Part shown: positions 54,267 to 64,000 of the stretch, one piece after another
Layout: each line of letters starts with the position of its first letter
How positions within the stretch are numbered: the first letter of the stretch is position 1
Assembly: GCA_018873225.1 (NCBI GenBank)
Contig: JAEILZ010000008.1
Coordinates: 2,356,001-2,420,000 of the forward strand
Length of the DNA stretch: 64,000 bases
Reading direction: 5' to 3'
DNA from: [Phialemoniopsis] sp. UDSM-2020
Taxonomy: Eukaryota; Ascomycota; Sordariomycetes; Thyridiales; Thyridiaceae
The notes under the pieces: model-generated
The model's input: the letters and a program-made list of their open reading frames with translations, nothing else
Databases searched by the model: none
Told to the model about the DNA's origin: nothing
Position numbers and translations under genes: made by a program

Positions 54267-54554
54267 AGCTTTATCAATCACATGACTTGGCGTCACTGGC
54301 CCGCCCGGAGGGGCAGCGTGCTGGTCATCGCGCTCTGGATGCCTGGAGCCAACGGGAAAAAGTCACCATGACTGATTTGGGAGCTCAAGCAAGCCTTGAG
54401 AGCGTCGGAGACCGATCACGCATGGGACACTGCTGATTGCTCGTCGACAACCTACGCAAATGAGCACACTTCCTTCGTGAAGCGACGGCTCTCCGTCCAA
54501 ACGATCCATCTATCTACTCGATAACCAGACCCGGGGCTCTAAGCCGCCGCCGAC

Positions 54555-57500
54555 ATGGGTGTCAACGGCCTCTGGACCGTCCTGCAGCCCTGCGCTCGCC
54601 CGACCAACCTCGCGACCCTCAATCGCAAGCGCCTCGCCGTCGACGCATCCATCTGGATCTACCAATTCCTCAAGGCGGTGCGCGACAAGGAAGGAAATGC
54701 CCTGCGCAACTCGCACGTTGTGGGCTTCTTCCGCCGTATATGCAAACTCCTGTGGTACGGCATCCTGCCCGTCTTCGTCTTCGATGGCGGCGCCCCGTCC
54801 CTCAAGCGCGCGACGCTGCAGGGCCGGCGCAAGAGGCGCGAGGGCCGGCGCGACGATGCCGTGCGCACGGCGGGCAAGCTACTGGCCGTGCAGATGAAGC
54901 GCATTGCCGAGGAGGACGAGGACAAGCGGCGCCAGGAGAGGGCGAGGGAGAAGGGAGCTGCTGCTGCCGCTGTTCAAGATGCGACGGACGGGGTGGCGGT
55001 GGGTGAGGCGTTGCCGAGCATGGACAACATCGTGTACGCGGACGAGGCGCAGATGTCCAAGCAGGAGCGGCAAAAGAGCCGCAAGTTCTACCGGCAGGAC
55101 GCGTACCACCTGCCCGAGATGGAGAACGGCATCGAGGCCATGGGCCGCCCGGACGACCCGCGCATCATGAGCATCGACGAGCTCGAGGAGTACGCCCGCC
55201 AGTTCCACGACGGCGAGGATATCAACCTGTACGACTTTAGCAAGATTGACTTTGACGGCGAGTTCTTCAAGAGCCTGCCCGCCGCCGACCGGTACAACAT
55301 CCTCAACGCGGCGCGCATAAGGAGCCGCCTCAGGATGGGCCTGAGTAAAGAGCAGCTCGAGGACATGTTCCCCGACCGCATGGCTTTCTCGCGCTTCCAG
55401 ATCGAGCGGGTGAAAGAGAGGAACCACCTGACGCAACGGCTCATGTTTGAGGCAGGCATGACGGGCACGGACTTGACTATGGGCGTCAATGCCAGAGTCG
55501 CAGGCGAGAAAGACCGGGAGTACATATTGGTCAAAAACGAGGGCGCCGAGGGCGGCTGGGCGCTTGGTGTGGTCAGCAAAGAGAAGGATCGCGGCGAGAT
55601 GCACAAGCCGATTGATGTCGATGCTTTGCAGTTCCAGTACCAGGCCAAGGAAGAGGAGGGAGAATGGGACGACGAGGACGATTTTGAGGACGTGCCTATC
55701 GAAGGTCTCAACCGACTGCCCAAGCTAAATGCCGAGGAAGCCGCTCATCACCAAACAAGTGTCGAGGCTGGTGTCAACCCAGACTCTATGTTTGTGGATC
55801 AGCCTACAGACGATCTCTTTGAGGAGCCTAGAGATGGTGGCCTTGAAGGAGATGAGGACGAAGATCTGAACCGTGCCATTGCAATGTCGTTGCAAAACCA
55901 GCACGGCGCTGGCCAAGACGACGAATCTGCAGAGGAAGATTTTGAAGATGTACCGGCTCCCGAGTGGGAGCAGAAAGCGGTGGCAGCGGCAAGGCCAATT
56001 ACTGGCACCCGTGGCCGCACCGTGGCAAACATCGTCAACAGCCGCGCCAACGCTGCGGTACCCAAGAGGCGTGAAAGCAGCGCTAGCAGTGACAGCGATG
56101 TCGATCTGGGCGCTGCGCTTGCTGCCGCGAGAAAGAAGAAGGCAAAGGTCGCTGAGCCCAAGAACAAGGGCAAGGCCGCACAACCTGCGCCTGTGCGACC
56201 CAATGTCAAGAACCCCTTCGACGGCCCTTTACCGTTTGAGAAATTGGACTGGAAGACATCCATCTTTGAGAAGAAACCGGCAGCAAAAGCTGGAACTCAA
56301 GCGGGCGCAGCTGGAAATGATGCGGTGGCTGCAGCGGCGTCTGATGATGACGAAGAGCTTGCTGGTGGTTTCGAGAAGCCCGTTGATGACCAGGACAAGC
56401 CAAGGCCACTCCCTCCATGGATGGTTGACAACACGGACATCCGGGAGTCGCTCAAGAAGCAGCAGGTGGCACATGAGGAAATGGACGCCGAAGACAGGGT
56501 CGAGGCGGAGGAGCAGAAGAGGCTGTATCGCAAGTATCAGCAAGACCGGGTGGTCGAGATTGATTCCTCGGACGATGACAGCGATGTTGAGATCGTGGAG
56601 GCACCTACACCAAAGGAGGTCTCTGTGGGGCCTTCACTGCCTCGAGAGACTGTGACGGATAGCGTGAATGAGTCTGTGGAGGTGGACGAGCAAGCTCCGC
56701 ATAGCGAACCTGCCAAAGATGCTCAGGTACCAGTGCGAGAGGACGTGGTCATTGAGGAAGAGTCTACAAACATCACGGAGGAGATGGGTGTACCTACTTT
56801 GAGTCCTGATCCCAACAAGGTTGATGGACGGTCACCATCCCCAGAGGACATCGAATTTGAGGATGTGGAGATAGTTGAGCAACCGGACGAGCAACTGCCC
56901 GAGGTCGAAGTAGCTCCAGAAGCAGAGCTGGTAGAGGAAGTAGCACCAGTCACATTCGAGGACGCTGTCATGCCTCCGCCAGTCCAACAAGACCGCATTG
57001 AAGGGCTTGCTGAGCCCGCAGACAACGCAGACCCAGACATGGCCCTCTTCGCCGAAGGGGACGTTGATGAGTTTAGCGACCTTGAAGAAGAGGAGCTCCT
57101 CGTCCAGATGGCAGAAGAAGCAGAAGAGCACGCGCGCTTTGCCAGCACACTCAATCACAAGTCTACAGAGGAGAATCAAGAAGCCTACGAAAGGGAGTTG
57201 CGCGCCCTGCGAACGCAGCAGAAGAAGGACAGGCGAGACGCGGATGAGGTCACGCAGATCATGGTCACCGAGTGCCAGACGCTGCTGCGGCTATTCGGCA
57301 TCCCCTACATCACGGCGCCGATGGAGGCCGAGGCGCAGTGCGCGGAGCTGGTGCGCCTGGGGCTCGTCGATGGTATAGTCACCGACGACTCGGATATCTT
57401 CCTCTTTGGTGGCACGCGCGTGTACAAGAACATGTTCAACGACAACAAGTTTGTGCAGCTATACCTCAGCACTGACCTAGAAAAGGAGCTGTCGCTGTCG

Positions 57501-58298
57501 CGCGAGCAGCTCATTGCCATCGCGCAGCTGCTCGGGTCCGACTACACCGAAGGGCTGCACGGCGTGGGCCCAGTCACGGCCGTCGAGATCCTGTCCGAGT
57601 TCCCGGGGCCGGATGGCCTCGCCGAGTTCCGAGACTGGTGGAACGACGTGCAGAAACAGGGCAGGGCCAAAGAGGCGGACGCCAAGTCGGCCTTCCGCCG
57701 CAAATTCCGCAAGTCGCAGGCGGCCAAGCTCTTCCTCCCCGCCGGGTTCCCGAGCCCGGCCGTGGCGGAGGCGTACCTGCAGCCCGAGGTGGACAAGGAC
57801 CCGGAGCAGTTCCGGTGGGGCGTTCCCGACCTCGACGCGCTGCGGACTTTCCTGATGGGCACGATCGGGTGGAGCCAGGAGCGGACGGACGAGGTGCTCG
57901 TCCCCGTCATCAAGGACATGAACCGGCGCGAGACGGAGGGCACGCAGAGCAACATCACGCGATTCTACGGCGGGAGCGCGGGCACGGGCGCGGCCAAGGA
58001 GGTCTTTGCGCCGAGGCAGAGGGCTGCTGGGAAGACCAAGTCGACTGCGAGTAGTAGGCGGATGGCGGAGGCTGTGAGCAAATTGCGGAGCGCCAAGAGT
58101 GGTGGTGGTGGTGATGCTAGTGCTGGACAGGACGGTGACGAGGGTGCTAATGGGAATGGAAAGGCTAAGGGGCGGAAGCGCAAAGCAAGGAATACTGTCG
58201 TCGTCGATGACGAAGATGGAGAAGATCGCGCGGAAGAGGGTGCTGGAGATGGCGATGCGAATAGGGGAAGGGTAAAGAAGGCCAAAGCATCTGCTTAG
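54555..58298 (+). CDS. rad2: DNA repair endonuclease Rad2/XPG
   Basis: This is a structure-specific 3' flap-side nuclease of nucleotide excision repair, acting with TFIIH in the nucleus. It is one intronless frame of 1247 aa. The N-nuclease domain begins at residue 1 (MGVNGLWTVLQPCARP, then AVDASIWIYQFLKAVRDKEG and FVFDGGAP). A long acidic spacer (about 330-880) is TFIIH/RPA-binding in homologues. The I-nuclease domain (about 895-1015) has PMEAEAQCAEL, GIVTDDSDIFLFGG and the helix-hairpin-helix LLGSDYTEGLHGVGPVTA. A PIP-box-like QSNITRFY lies near 1131, followed by a Lys/Arg-rich tail that looks like a nuclear localization signal. All acidic metal ligands expected for the FEN1/XPG family are present. 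Confidence 0.97.
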   Translation: MGVNGLWTVLQPCARPTNLATLNRKRLAVDASIWIYQFLKAVRDKEGNALRNSHVVGFFRRICKLLWYGILPVFVFDGGAPSLKRATLQGRRKRREGRRDDAVRTAGKLLAVQMKRIAEEDEDKRRQERAREKGAAAAAVQDATDGVAVGEALPSMDNIVYADEAQMSKQERQKSRKFYRQDAYHLPEMENGIEAMGRPDDPRIMSIDELEEYARQFHDGEDINLYDFSKIDFDGEFFKSLPAADRYNILNAARIRSRLRMGLSKEQLEDMFPDRMAFSRFQIERVKERNHLTQRLMFEAGMTGTDLTMGVNARVAGEKDREYILVKNEGAEGGWALGVVSKEKDRGEMHKPIDVDALQFQYQAKEEEGEWDDEDDFEDVPIEGLNRLPKLNAEEAAHHQTSVEAGVNPDSMFVDQPTDDLFEEPRDGGLEGDEDEDLNRAIAMSLQNQHGAGQDDESAEEDFEDVPAPEWEQKAVAAARPITGTRGRTVANIVNSRANAAVPKRRESSASSDSDVDLGAALAAARKKKAKVAEPKNKGKAAQPAPVRPNVKNPFDGPLPFEKLDWKTSIFEKKPAAKAGTQAGAAGNDAVAAAASDDDEELAGGFEKPVDDQDKPRPLPPWMVDNTDIRESLKKQQVAHEEMDAEDRVEAEEQKRLYRKYQQDRVVEIDSSDDDSDVEIVEAPTPKEVSVGPSLPRETVTDSVNESVEVDEQAPHSEPAKDAQVPVREDVVIEEESTNITEEMGVPTLSPDPNKVDGRSPSPEDIEFEDVEIVEQPDEQLPEVEVAPEAELVEEVAPVTFEDAVMPPPVQQDRIEGLAEPADNADPDMALFAEGDVDEFSDLEEEELLVQMAEEAEEHARFASTLNHKSTEENQEAYERELRALRTQQKKDRRDADEVTQIMVTECQTLLRLFGIPYITAPMEAEAQCAELVRLGLVDGIVTDDSDIFLFGGTRVYKNMFNDNKFVQLYLSTDLEKELSLSREQLIAIAQLLGSDYTEGLHGVGPVTAVEILSEFPGPDGLAEFRDWWNDVQKQGRAKEADAKSAFRRKFRKSQAAKLFLPAGFPSPAVAEAYLQPEVDKDPEQFRWGVPDLDALRTFLMGTIGWSQERTDEVLVPVIKDMNRRETEGTQSNITRFYGGSAGTGAAKEVFAPRQRAAGKTKSTASSRRMAEAVSKLRSAKSGGGGDASAGQDGDEGANGNGKAKGRKRKARNTVVVDDEDGEDRAEEGAGDGDANRGRVKKAKASA

Positions 58299-58590
58299 AT
58301 GTCTGAAAATGTCTGGAACTTGTTGGTAATTTCTTGACAACGCTGATACGATACCATTAGAGTGTACTACTGAATAGACATGAGAACGAAGTTTACTCAT
58401 TGAAGTTCCGTACGTATTCAGGTGCCTGTTTGCCGGACTTAACGTGCCCGATTACACCCAAAATGCATTGAAGCTTCGTGATGATTGATTTCACCTGCAC
58501 TCATGCCAGTGACTAACTAGCGCCGTTGGTAATTCCTGACTGTTGTTGTCCTGGTGTGCTTCAAAACCAGTGCTTACTCAAATCTGTGGC

Positions 58591-58616
58591 GCTCGCGCTT
58601 TTCACAAAGCGCGAGC
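58591..58616. repeat. 11-bp perfect inverted repeat with TCAC loop
   Basis: GCTCGCGCTTT (58591-58601) and AAAGCGCGAGC (58606-58616) are perfect inverse complements with a 4-nt loop. Further pairing of GGC with GCC is possible across a small bulge. It lies about 290 bp after the rad2 stop. Confidence 0.7.
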
Positions 58617-58904
58617 TAGCGCCAAGCAACCCGACCAAGTGCTTTGTAATGACGTGCCTCACCAAAACACCTAGCCATCTGATAACAGACACCTGCAGAA
58701 AAAAAAGTACCTTACGTGATCCGTAGCTAGGTGCGCCTCGCGGCGTCGGGACTAAGCCACTCTGGGGAAGCTATGGCCAAGACAAGGGCCTGGAGACGGG
58801 GTAATCGTGTAAGTCGGGCTGGCGATGCCTTGGAGTTTGCGATGGCTTGCATTGGTGATGGAAGGTTTATTAGAAATCGTCACCGCGAGGTTCTATGAGA
58901 ATAC

Positions 58905-58918
58905 ATTGCGATCGCAAT
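58905..58918. promoter_or_regulatory. 14-bp perfect palindrome abutting the TATA box
   Basis: ATTGCGATCGCAAT is fully symmetric and sits 2 bp upstream of TATAAAAG (58921-58928). Its core TTGCGATCGCA also occurs at 28085-28095. Confidence 0.55.
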
Positions 58919-58920
58919 TG

Positions 58921-58928
58921 TATAAAAG
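58921..58928 (+). promoter_or_regulatory. TATA box of the NmrA-like gene
   Basis: TATAAAAG lies 234 bp upstream of the ATG at 59162. A CT/CA-rich leader follows. Confidence 0.5.
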
Positions 58929-59161
58929 TGAGCATTGGAGCCTCCAATCTATGAGTTCGATTTGGATCATCATCAACATCACCATCTACTCTCAGCTTCT
59001 TTCTCCGCATCCACCAACAGCCACTATTCCCAACTCTAACGCTTAGCGCAAAGCATCGCTCTATCAAACACCTACCTTCACTGCTCCTCAACATACAATA
59101 AGCAGCCTAAGCTGTTACCTCTCACAAACTTCTTCAAACATCATTTACACAGAGTTCGCAC

Positions 59162-60278
59162 ATGCTACGGAACTTGACCAACATGTCCTCCAAGAAGATC
59201 ATCACCGTCTTTGGCGCTACCGGCCAGCAGGGCGGCTCGGTTGCCCAGATCTTCCTCAACGACCCCAAGCTCAAGAACGACTGGACCGTCCGGGGTGTTT
59301 CGCGAAATGCCAACAGCGATTCGGCCAAGAAGCTCGCCAGCCAAGGGGCTGAGGTCGTCACTGTGAGTTTGCATCTCCCCTGAGTGTAAATCATATGCGA
59401 AGGATACTAATCTGCCCAATGCACAGGGCGACACCAATGACAAGGCTTCTCTCGAGAAGGCTATGAACGGCGCCACTGCCGTCTTCGCCGTGACCAACTA
59501 CTGGGAGAAGATGGACGCCGCGCTCGAGACGCAGCAGGGCAAAAACATGGCCGACGCCGCCAAGGTAAGTCTTGCGCGAAAACCCACCGTGTACACAACA
59601 GGAGACCAGCTACTGACCTCTGACCCCTTTCAGGCCGCCGGCGTCAAGCACTTCATCTGGAGCTCGCTCATCAACGTGACCAAGGCTAGCGAGGGCCGCC
59701 TAACCAAGGTCGCGCACTTTGACGGCAAGGCCAAGGTCGAGGAGTACATCCGCGAGATCGGCCTGCCCGCCACCTTTTTCATGCCGGGCATCTTCATGTC
59801 CGGCCTCGCGGGCGGCATGCTGCGCAAGCCCTCGCCCGACGCGCCCTTCACCCTCGCCCTGCCGACCTCGGACGCCGTGCGCCTGCCCGTCTTCACGCCC
59901 GCCGACACGGGCAAGTGGGTCAAGGGGATCGTCCTGGCCGGGCTCGACAAGCTCGGGCCGCACCGCCAGGTCTACGCCGCGACCAAGTACATGTCGCCGC
60001 AGGACCTGCTCGACGACTTTGCGAAAGTGTTCCCGGAGGCCGGCAAGGGCGCGCAGTTCGCGAGCCTGCCCGAGGAAGTTTTCATCAACGCGCTGGTCGA
60101 GGGCCAGGGCATGCCGCGGTTCGCGGCCGAGGACCTGCTGCAGAACATGCAGCTCATGGAGAGGCCCGGGTACTACGCTGGCGCGAGCCTCGACGAGAGC
60201 CACGCGCTGCTGCAGGACGAGCTGACGAGCTGGGCCGAGTTTGCGAAGAATGCTCCGGCCTTCAAGGAGCTGAAGTGA
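59162..60278 (+). CDS. NmrA-like NAD(P)-binding protein (HSCARG/NMRAL1 type)
   Basis: This is an atypical short-chain dehydrogenase fold protein. NmrA and HSCARG bind NAD(P) as redox sensors or transcription regulators and usually lack dehydrogenase activity. Exons 59162-59362, 59427-59564 and 59634-60278, all GT-AG, give 327 aa. The Rossmann motif GATGQQGGSVAQ is near residue 18, followed by RNANSDSAKKL; HFIWSSLINVTKAS contains the SSL segment in place of a catalytic YxxxK. A second in-frame ATG at 59183 (MSSKK) would shorten it by seven residues and is nearly as likely. It has its own TATA box and palindrome upstream. Confidence 0.88.
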
Positions 60279-61093
60279 AGTGATATGGAGTGGTGGTGGT
60301 GAAAAGGGGAGGATGAAATCTTAATAGTAATAATGATGCCTGCTAGATTAGTGTATGCTTCGCCGCTCAAATTGGATCAAATCATCGTTGCTTCGTAACT
60401 TGAATCCACCTCTGGCTGCAGCAGCTAACGCAGTGAACGTGTCGTGATGCTTGTGGAATGCAGTGACAGATTGATAGCAATTGACACAGACGAGGGCCGA
60501 GGCAGGTTTGCAGTATTAACAGATATACACGGGAATTTGTATGGAACTCTGTTAAGACTGCGCCGGTTAGATAGGCAGAGTGGAGTCGGTAAAATACCCC
60601 GTGGACGGCGCACCAAGCCGAGGTTCACAAGCCCGGGCGGGCTCGCTCTTCCACAAGCCTAACTAGTTACACACCAGACAAAGCGAGGCCGCAACCACTC
60701 CAGTCTAGCTTTTTCCTGCCTTGGCCTCCACTTTCTCGGCTGCCCCAGATCAATCAATCCAACCTCCAACGTCGTCTCGTCGTTCCGCAACCAGCCAAAG
60801 CCCGGTCGACTCACAGCGACACCTGTGTCACAGGCTCTCCCTCTCCCTTTTCATTCTCGAGTTGCCTTTTTCTTGTTCTGTGTTGCAGAGACGATTGCCG
60901 ACCGCATTGTTTGGATCGACACGGCCGCGCCCGCCGAGCAATATTACCGCTCACCCGCCCGTCTCTCGCTTGGTCATCGCCACCTCTGCGAGCTCCTTTT
61001 CCAGACGGCGTACCCAGGCCACCTCCCCCGGCACGGTACAAAGTCAACACATCGGCGAGTGTCTAGACAGTGACGCACAATCCCCCAGTCGCA
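60279..61093. other. Spacer NmrA-like/pex13, 815 bp
   Basis: This is the 3' flank of the NmrA-like gene and the promoter/leader of pex13. The pex13 leader is pyrimidine-rich. ORFs here are short and unremarkable. Confidence 0.5.
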
Positions 61094-62566
61094 ATGGCGT
61101 CGCCGCCGAAACCCTGGGAGAGGCAGGGCGCCACACCCTCCGCAGCCTGTATGTTTTTGTTGATCCCCTCCGATCGCCGTCCGATGCGACCGCAAAAAAA
61201 AAAAACAGCGATGAATCACTGACACATGTACAGCATCAATAGCACCCTCAACCACCACCGCTTCATCCACCACCTCTCCTGCTATCCCCTCAACAGCCGC
61301 CACCTCTACCGCCTCCACCGCGCCCGCCATCCCCGCGATACCAGCCTCTTTGACGTCAGCCGTCAACCAGAACGCAGCCCAGTACAGTAGGCCTCTGGGC
61401 GCCTCTCCCTATGGATCCTACGGCTCCGCGTACTCTTCGCCGTACTCATCACCCTACTCGCGCTACGGTGGCTATGGAGGCTATGGCGGTGGCATGGGTG
61501 GTGGCATGTACGGCGGGTACGGCGGCGGGATGTATGGCGGAGGTATGTACGGTGGAGGCATGGGCATGCAGGGCGACCCCAACGATCCCAACAGCCTTAC
61601 GCAGCGCTTCAACACGAGCACGCAAGCGACCTTTCAGATGCTAGAGGGCGTTGTGGGCGCATTCGGTGGTTTCGCACAGATGCTGGAGAGCACGTATATG
61701 GCTACACATTCCAGCTTCTTCGGTAAGTCTCGAAAGACATCCACCCACCACAGAGATGGAGACTCGGTTACAGTTTACTGACAATGCGTACAGCTATGGT
61801 CTCGGTAGCAGAGCAGTTCGGTAACCTCCGTGACACGCTCGGCTCCGTGCTGGGCATCTTCACCCTGATGCGCTGGATCCGGACGCTGATCGCCAAGCTC
61901 ACGGGCAGGCCGCCACCCGTCGATGCCACCGCGCTCACGCCCGCCGCCTTTGCCCGCTTCGAGGGCCGCCAGCTCCCCTCGCCTGACGGCGCGGCCCAGG
62001 CCCCCAAGCCCAGCCGCAAGCCTCTCTTCTTCTTCGTCCTCGCCGCCTTTGGTCTGCCTTACCTGATGAGCAAGGTCATCAAGACCCTCGCCGCCTCCCA
62101 CGAGGAGGAGGAGCGCAAGCGCATGGCCCTGCTGCAGCAACAGCAGGCCATCGACCCGGCCAAGCTCGAGTTCTGCCGCGTCGTCTACGACTTCACGCCC
62201 GAGCAAGGCCCCGCCGCCGTTCCGGGAGTCGACCTCGCCGTGCGCAAGGGCGACTTTGTCGCCGTGCTCAGCAAGAGCGATCCCCTCGGCAACCCGTCCG
62301 AGTGGTGGCGCTGCCGCACGCGCGACGGCCGCCAGGGATACCTGCCCGGCTCGTTCCTGGGCCCGCCCCAGCGGCCCGGCCAGCCCGTGGCCGCGATCAA
62401 GGCCGCTGCGTCGTCGACGGCGACGAGCGAGGCCGGAGACCGCACCAACTCGCTCACCTCGAGCTCCGCTACTGCTGCTGCGCCGCCGCCGCCGCCGCCG
62501 CTGCCGGCAGGCAAGGTCGGCGACGTCACGCCCGAGAGCTTCCAGAAGTCGGCCTTTTACCACTAG
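61094..62566 (+). CDS. pex13: Peroxisomal membrane protein Pex13 (peroxin-13)
   Basis: Pex13 is part of the peroxisomal docking complex for PTS1/PTS2 receptors Pex5 and Pex7, with Pex14. Exons 61094-61148, 61234-61722 and 61794-62566 give 438 aa. The start MASPPKPWERQGA is the typical Pex13 beginning. A Thr/Ala-rich segment follows, then a Gly/Tyr/Met-rich tract (about 95-130), the conserved middle region ending in LRDTLGSVLGIFTLMRW and membrane spans (one at about 260-280). A C-terminal SH3 domain (about 305-370) has CRVVYDFTPEQ, GDFVAVLSKSDP and SEWWRCRTRDGRQGYLPGSF. A Pro-rich end closes the protein. Intron 1 holds a 12-A run. The SH3 binds Pex14 and Pex5 in homologues. Confidence 0.94.
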
Positions 62567-64000
62567 AAGCGGTGTCCAAAGCCACAAAAGAATGGAATCT
62601 CCGTGCGCCGACGCTCGCCGCTGACGCCGCCAGTCCGCATCGAGCCGCGGTCACCTACCGACAGGGCCCAACTTGATAATTTGGCCTTCGGTAGCGTTGG
62701 TCCTAATGCTGCGCCCCTTCAGAGTACGCTTGAGCGAACGGTCGGCAGCTGGGGTAGAAAGATAGCGGAGAGGCGTCTCGAGAGGCGCGTGGAGAGGTTC
62801 AGGCACAAGGTGTGAGGACGTACCTACTGGGAGGAAGCCTGCGCAAGACAAGGATCATTAACGGGATCTTTGTCCTCGAGTGTGCGTGTATGGATAGAAA
62901 GGGGGCCAGCGGTTGACGGTTCTTGAACGAGCGGCACGGCCTGCTTCATTTACATCAAGGGTCGGGACGGAAAGGAAAGGGGTCTTCTCGGAAAGCTCCT
63001 GGCGTTCTTCTTTGTTTTCTGCTTTTGACCACGGGAAGAAGCATTCTAGTCTTTTAATATGCTTTGTGTACTGTTTGATAGCTTTACGCCTTTGATGGTA
63101 AAGCGTCGATGGTGGAATTTACTGTAGATGGATCCTGAGTATGCAGCTACATAGGTACAATTCGTACAAATCAAAGCGGCTGTAAGCTATGAAACCCAAA
63201 AGATTGACTGTGTATTGTCTTCTTGACTTGTGCTACTGACTGGTAATGCTGCTTGAGACCCAATCCAAAGTACTGGGCTCGCAAGTCGGACGAGCAGGAT
63301 TTTGAGGGAAATGACATGGACGCACTTGACCGTCATCATGGCCCAACATTACGGAGCAACCGTAAGCGAGGTTATTTGTTATACTCTGACAATGTCTCGA
63401 AGATAGTTCAACCGTGAATGTTTCAAGGTAAGGAGAGTACTTGGGTCAAATTGCTTCTCACGGACTTCCACCGGCTGTCAGCCCTTGGGCCGGGCAATAT
63501 GAAGGCCGTGCTGGTGTAATGAAGATCAACCGACTATGGATGAGAAGAAACGTTGGATACTAAAAGTCCTGAAACGATGCCAGCCTAGTACTAGTCTAAT
63601 TGTTTGAATACATAGATTATATGTGGAGGCTCGTACAAGAAGCAATTTCCGTTCAATCTATACAAGATATCCACCTCCACCGACACTTCGGGTCGAGATG
63701 AAACCAGGAATTCCTCCCTCAGCTACTCAGGACAAGGCTCCGAGATAAAGGTCAAATGTGTTCTCACCGGACTCGAAGGGTTAGTTACAGGGCTTTAACA
63801 TCGAATAAGGAAGGTCGTCAAGCCTCGAGCTCTGCAATGCTGGCGGAAGAATGTGCCAAGTGGGTTGTTCCCCAGCATTCACACTCCAGCCCGGGGGTAT
63901 CAGGATGTGACACTTTTTGCGGGATCAAGCCACCTGTCTCACTGTCATTTTCCATTCCAACGCGCCTGTAGGGCCGAATTTGCAGTCCAGGTTACACGTC
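62567..64000. other. Right-edge gene-free region, 1.4 kb
   Basis: Starts with the pex13 3' UTR. No ORF has family features; composition becomes AT-richer to the right. No tRNA or repeat is recognised up to the window edge. Confidence 0.4.

Larger units (their letters stand above)
53606..54554. other. Bidirectional promoter, MAK31/rad2, 949 bp
   Basis: The two start codons face away from this region. A perfect CRE palindrome (TGACGTCA) lies at 54203-54210 and a telomere-like G-rich motif at 54250-54266. No ORF of interest is seen. Confidence 0.5.
58299..59161. other. Spacer rad2/NmrA-like, 863 bp
   Basis: It holds an 11-bp perfect hairpin (58591-58616), a 14-bp palindrome (58905-58918) and a TATA box (58921-58928) before the NmrA-like gene. 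No protein gene is seen. Confidence 0.6.

Noticed and set aside
54879..55604. 241-codon minus-strand ORF inside rad2
   Set aside because: Antisense shadow with His/Leu/Val-rich composition; no family features.
61197..61208. Poly-A run as a retroposed poly(A) tail
   Set aside because: Lies inside pex13 intron 1 with no adjacent retroposed sequence or target duplication.
1..64000. CRISPR array, phage, transposon or secondary-metabolite cluster
   Set aside because: No spaced direct repeats, no transposase or reverse-transcriptase frames, no PKS/NRPS/terpene genes; the gene set is eukaryotic housekeeping.

Overview
The window is about 64 kb of nuclear DNA from a filamentous ascomycete, most likely a Sordariomycete. 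The signs are short introns (about 50-80 nt) with GT-AG ends and CTAAC/CTGAC branch sites, GC-rich coding sequence set in AT-richer spacers, and a gene set typical of moulds (NoxA, class I myosin, KMT6, Pil1, Pex13). I could assign 22 protein genes, one of them cut by the left edge, and one tRNA. Gene models were built by hand from open frames, splice signals and protein family resemblance; no search or transcript data were available.

Layout. 0-5.4 kb: 3' end of UDP-GlcNAc pyrophosphorylase (+), SYM1/Mpv17 (-) and NADPH oxidase NoxA (-). 5.4-9.0 kb: a long gene-free divergent spacer. 9-25.8 kb: myosin I (+), palmitoyltransferase Pfa4 (-), a multi-membrane-span GT90/CAP10 protein (+), a zinc-ribbon metallo-beta-lactamase-fold protein (-), importin Kap120 (+) and a quinone oxidoreductase ending in a PTS1-like SRL (-). 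26.5-31.6 kb: an unknown single-span protein with a Cys-rich PAN-like ectodomain (-), a mitochondrial Arg/Gly-rich protein (+), the mitochondrial ribosome recycling factor (-) and tRNA-Val(UAC) (-). 31.8-42 kb: the WDR6/Rtt10 homologue (-), a Sur7/PalI-type membrane protein (-), a 3.2 kb spacer and phosphatase PPZ (-). 42-46 kb: gene-free. 46-63 kb: KMT6/EZH2 H3K27 methyltransferase (-), eisosome core Pil1 (+), Mak31/LSMD1 (-), Rad2/XPG nuclease (+), an NmrA-like protein (+) and peroxin Pex13 (+).

How the genes relate. This is mostly a housekeeping region and not a metabolic cluster. Some functional echoes exist: NoxA, myosin I, Pil1, Sur7 and PPZ all act at the cell cortex or in polarity and ion homeostasis; the mitochondrial RRF lies tail-to-tail with another mitochondrial protein; WDR6, a tRNA-modification partner, sits beside a tRNA gene; and a PTS1-bearing oxidoreductase shares the window with the peroxisomal import factor Pex13.

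I did not find a convincing new multi-gene system, transposon, CRISPR array or viral insertion. The items most worth a second look are a GC-AG intron behind an 11-nt first coding exon in SYM1, a GT90 protein that seems to have lost its family sugar-donor signature, the PTS1-tagged oxidoreductase, the unknown PAN-like membrane protein, and several strong inverted repeats in promoters. One of these, in the NmrA-like gene promoter, abuts a TATA box, and its 11-bp core recurs in another divergent promoter.
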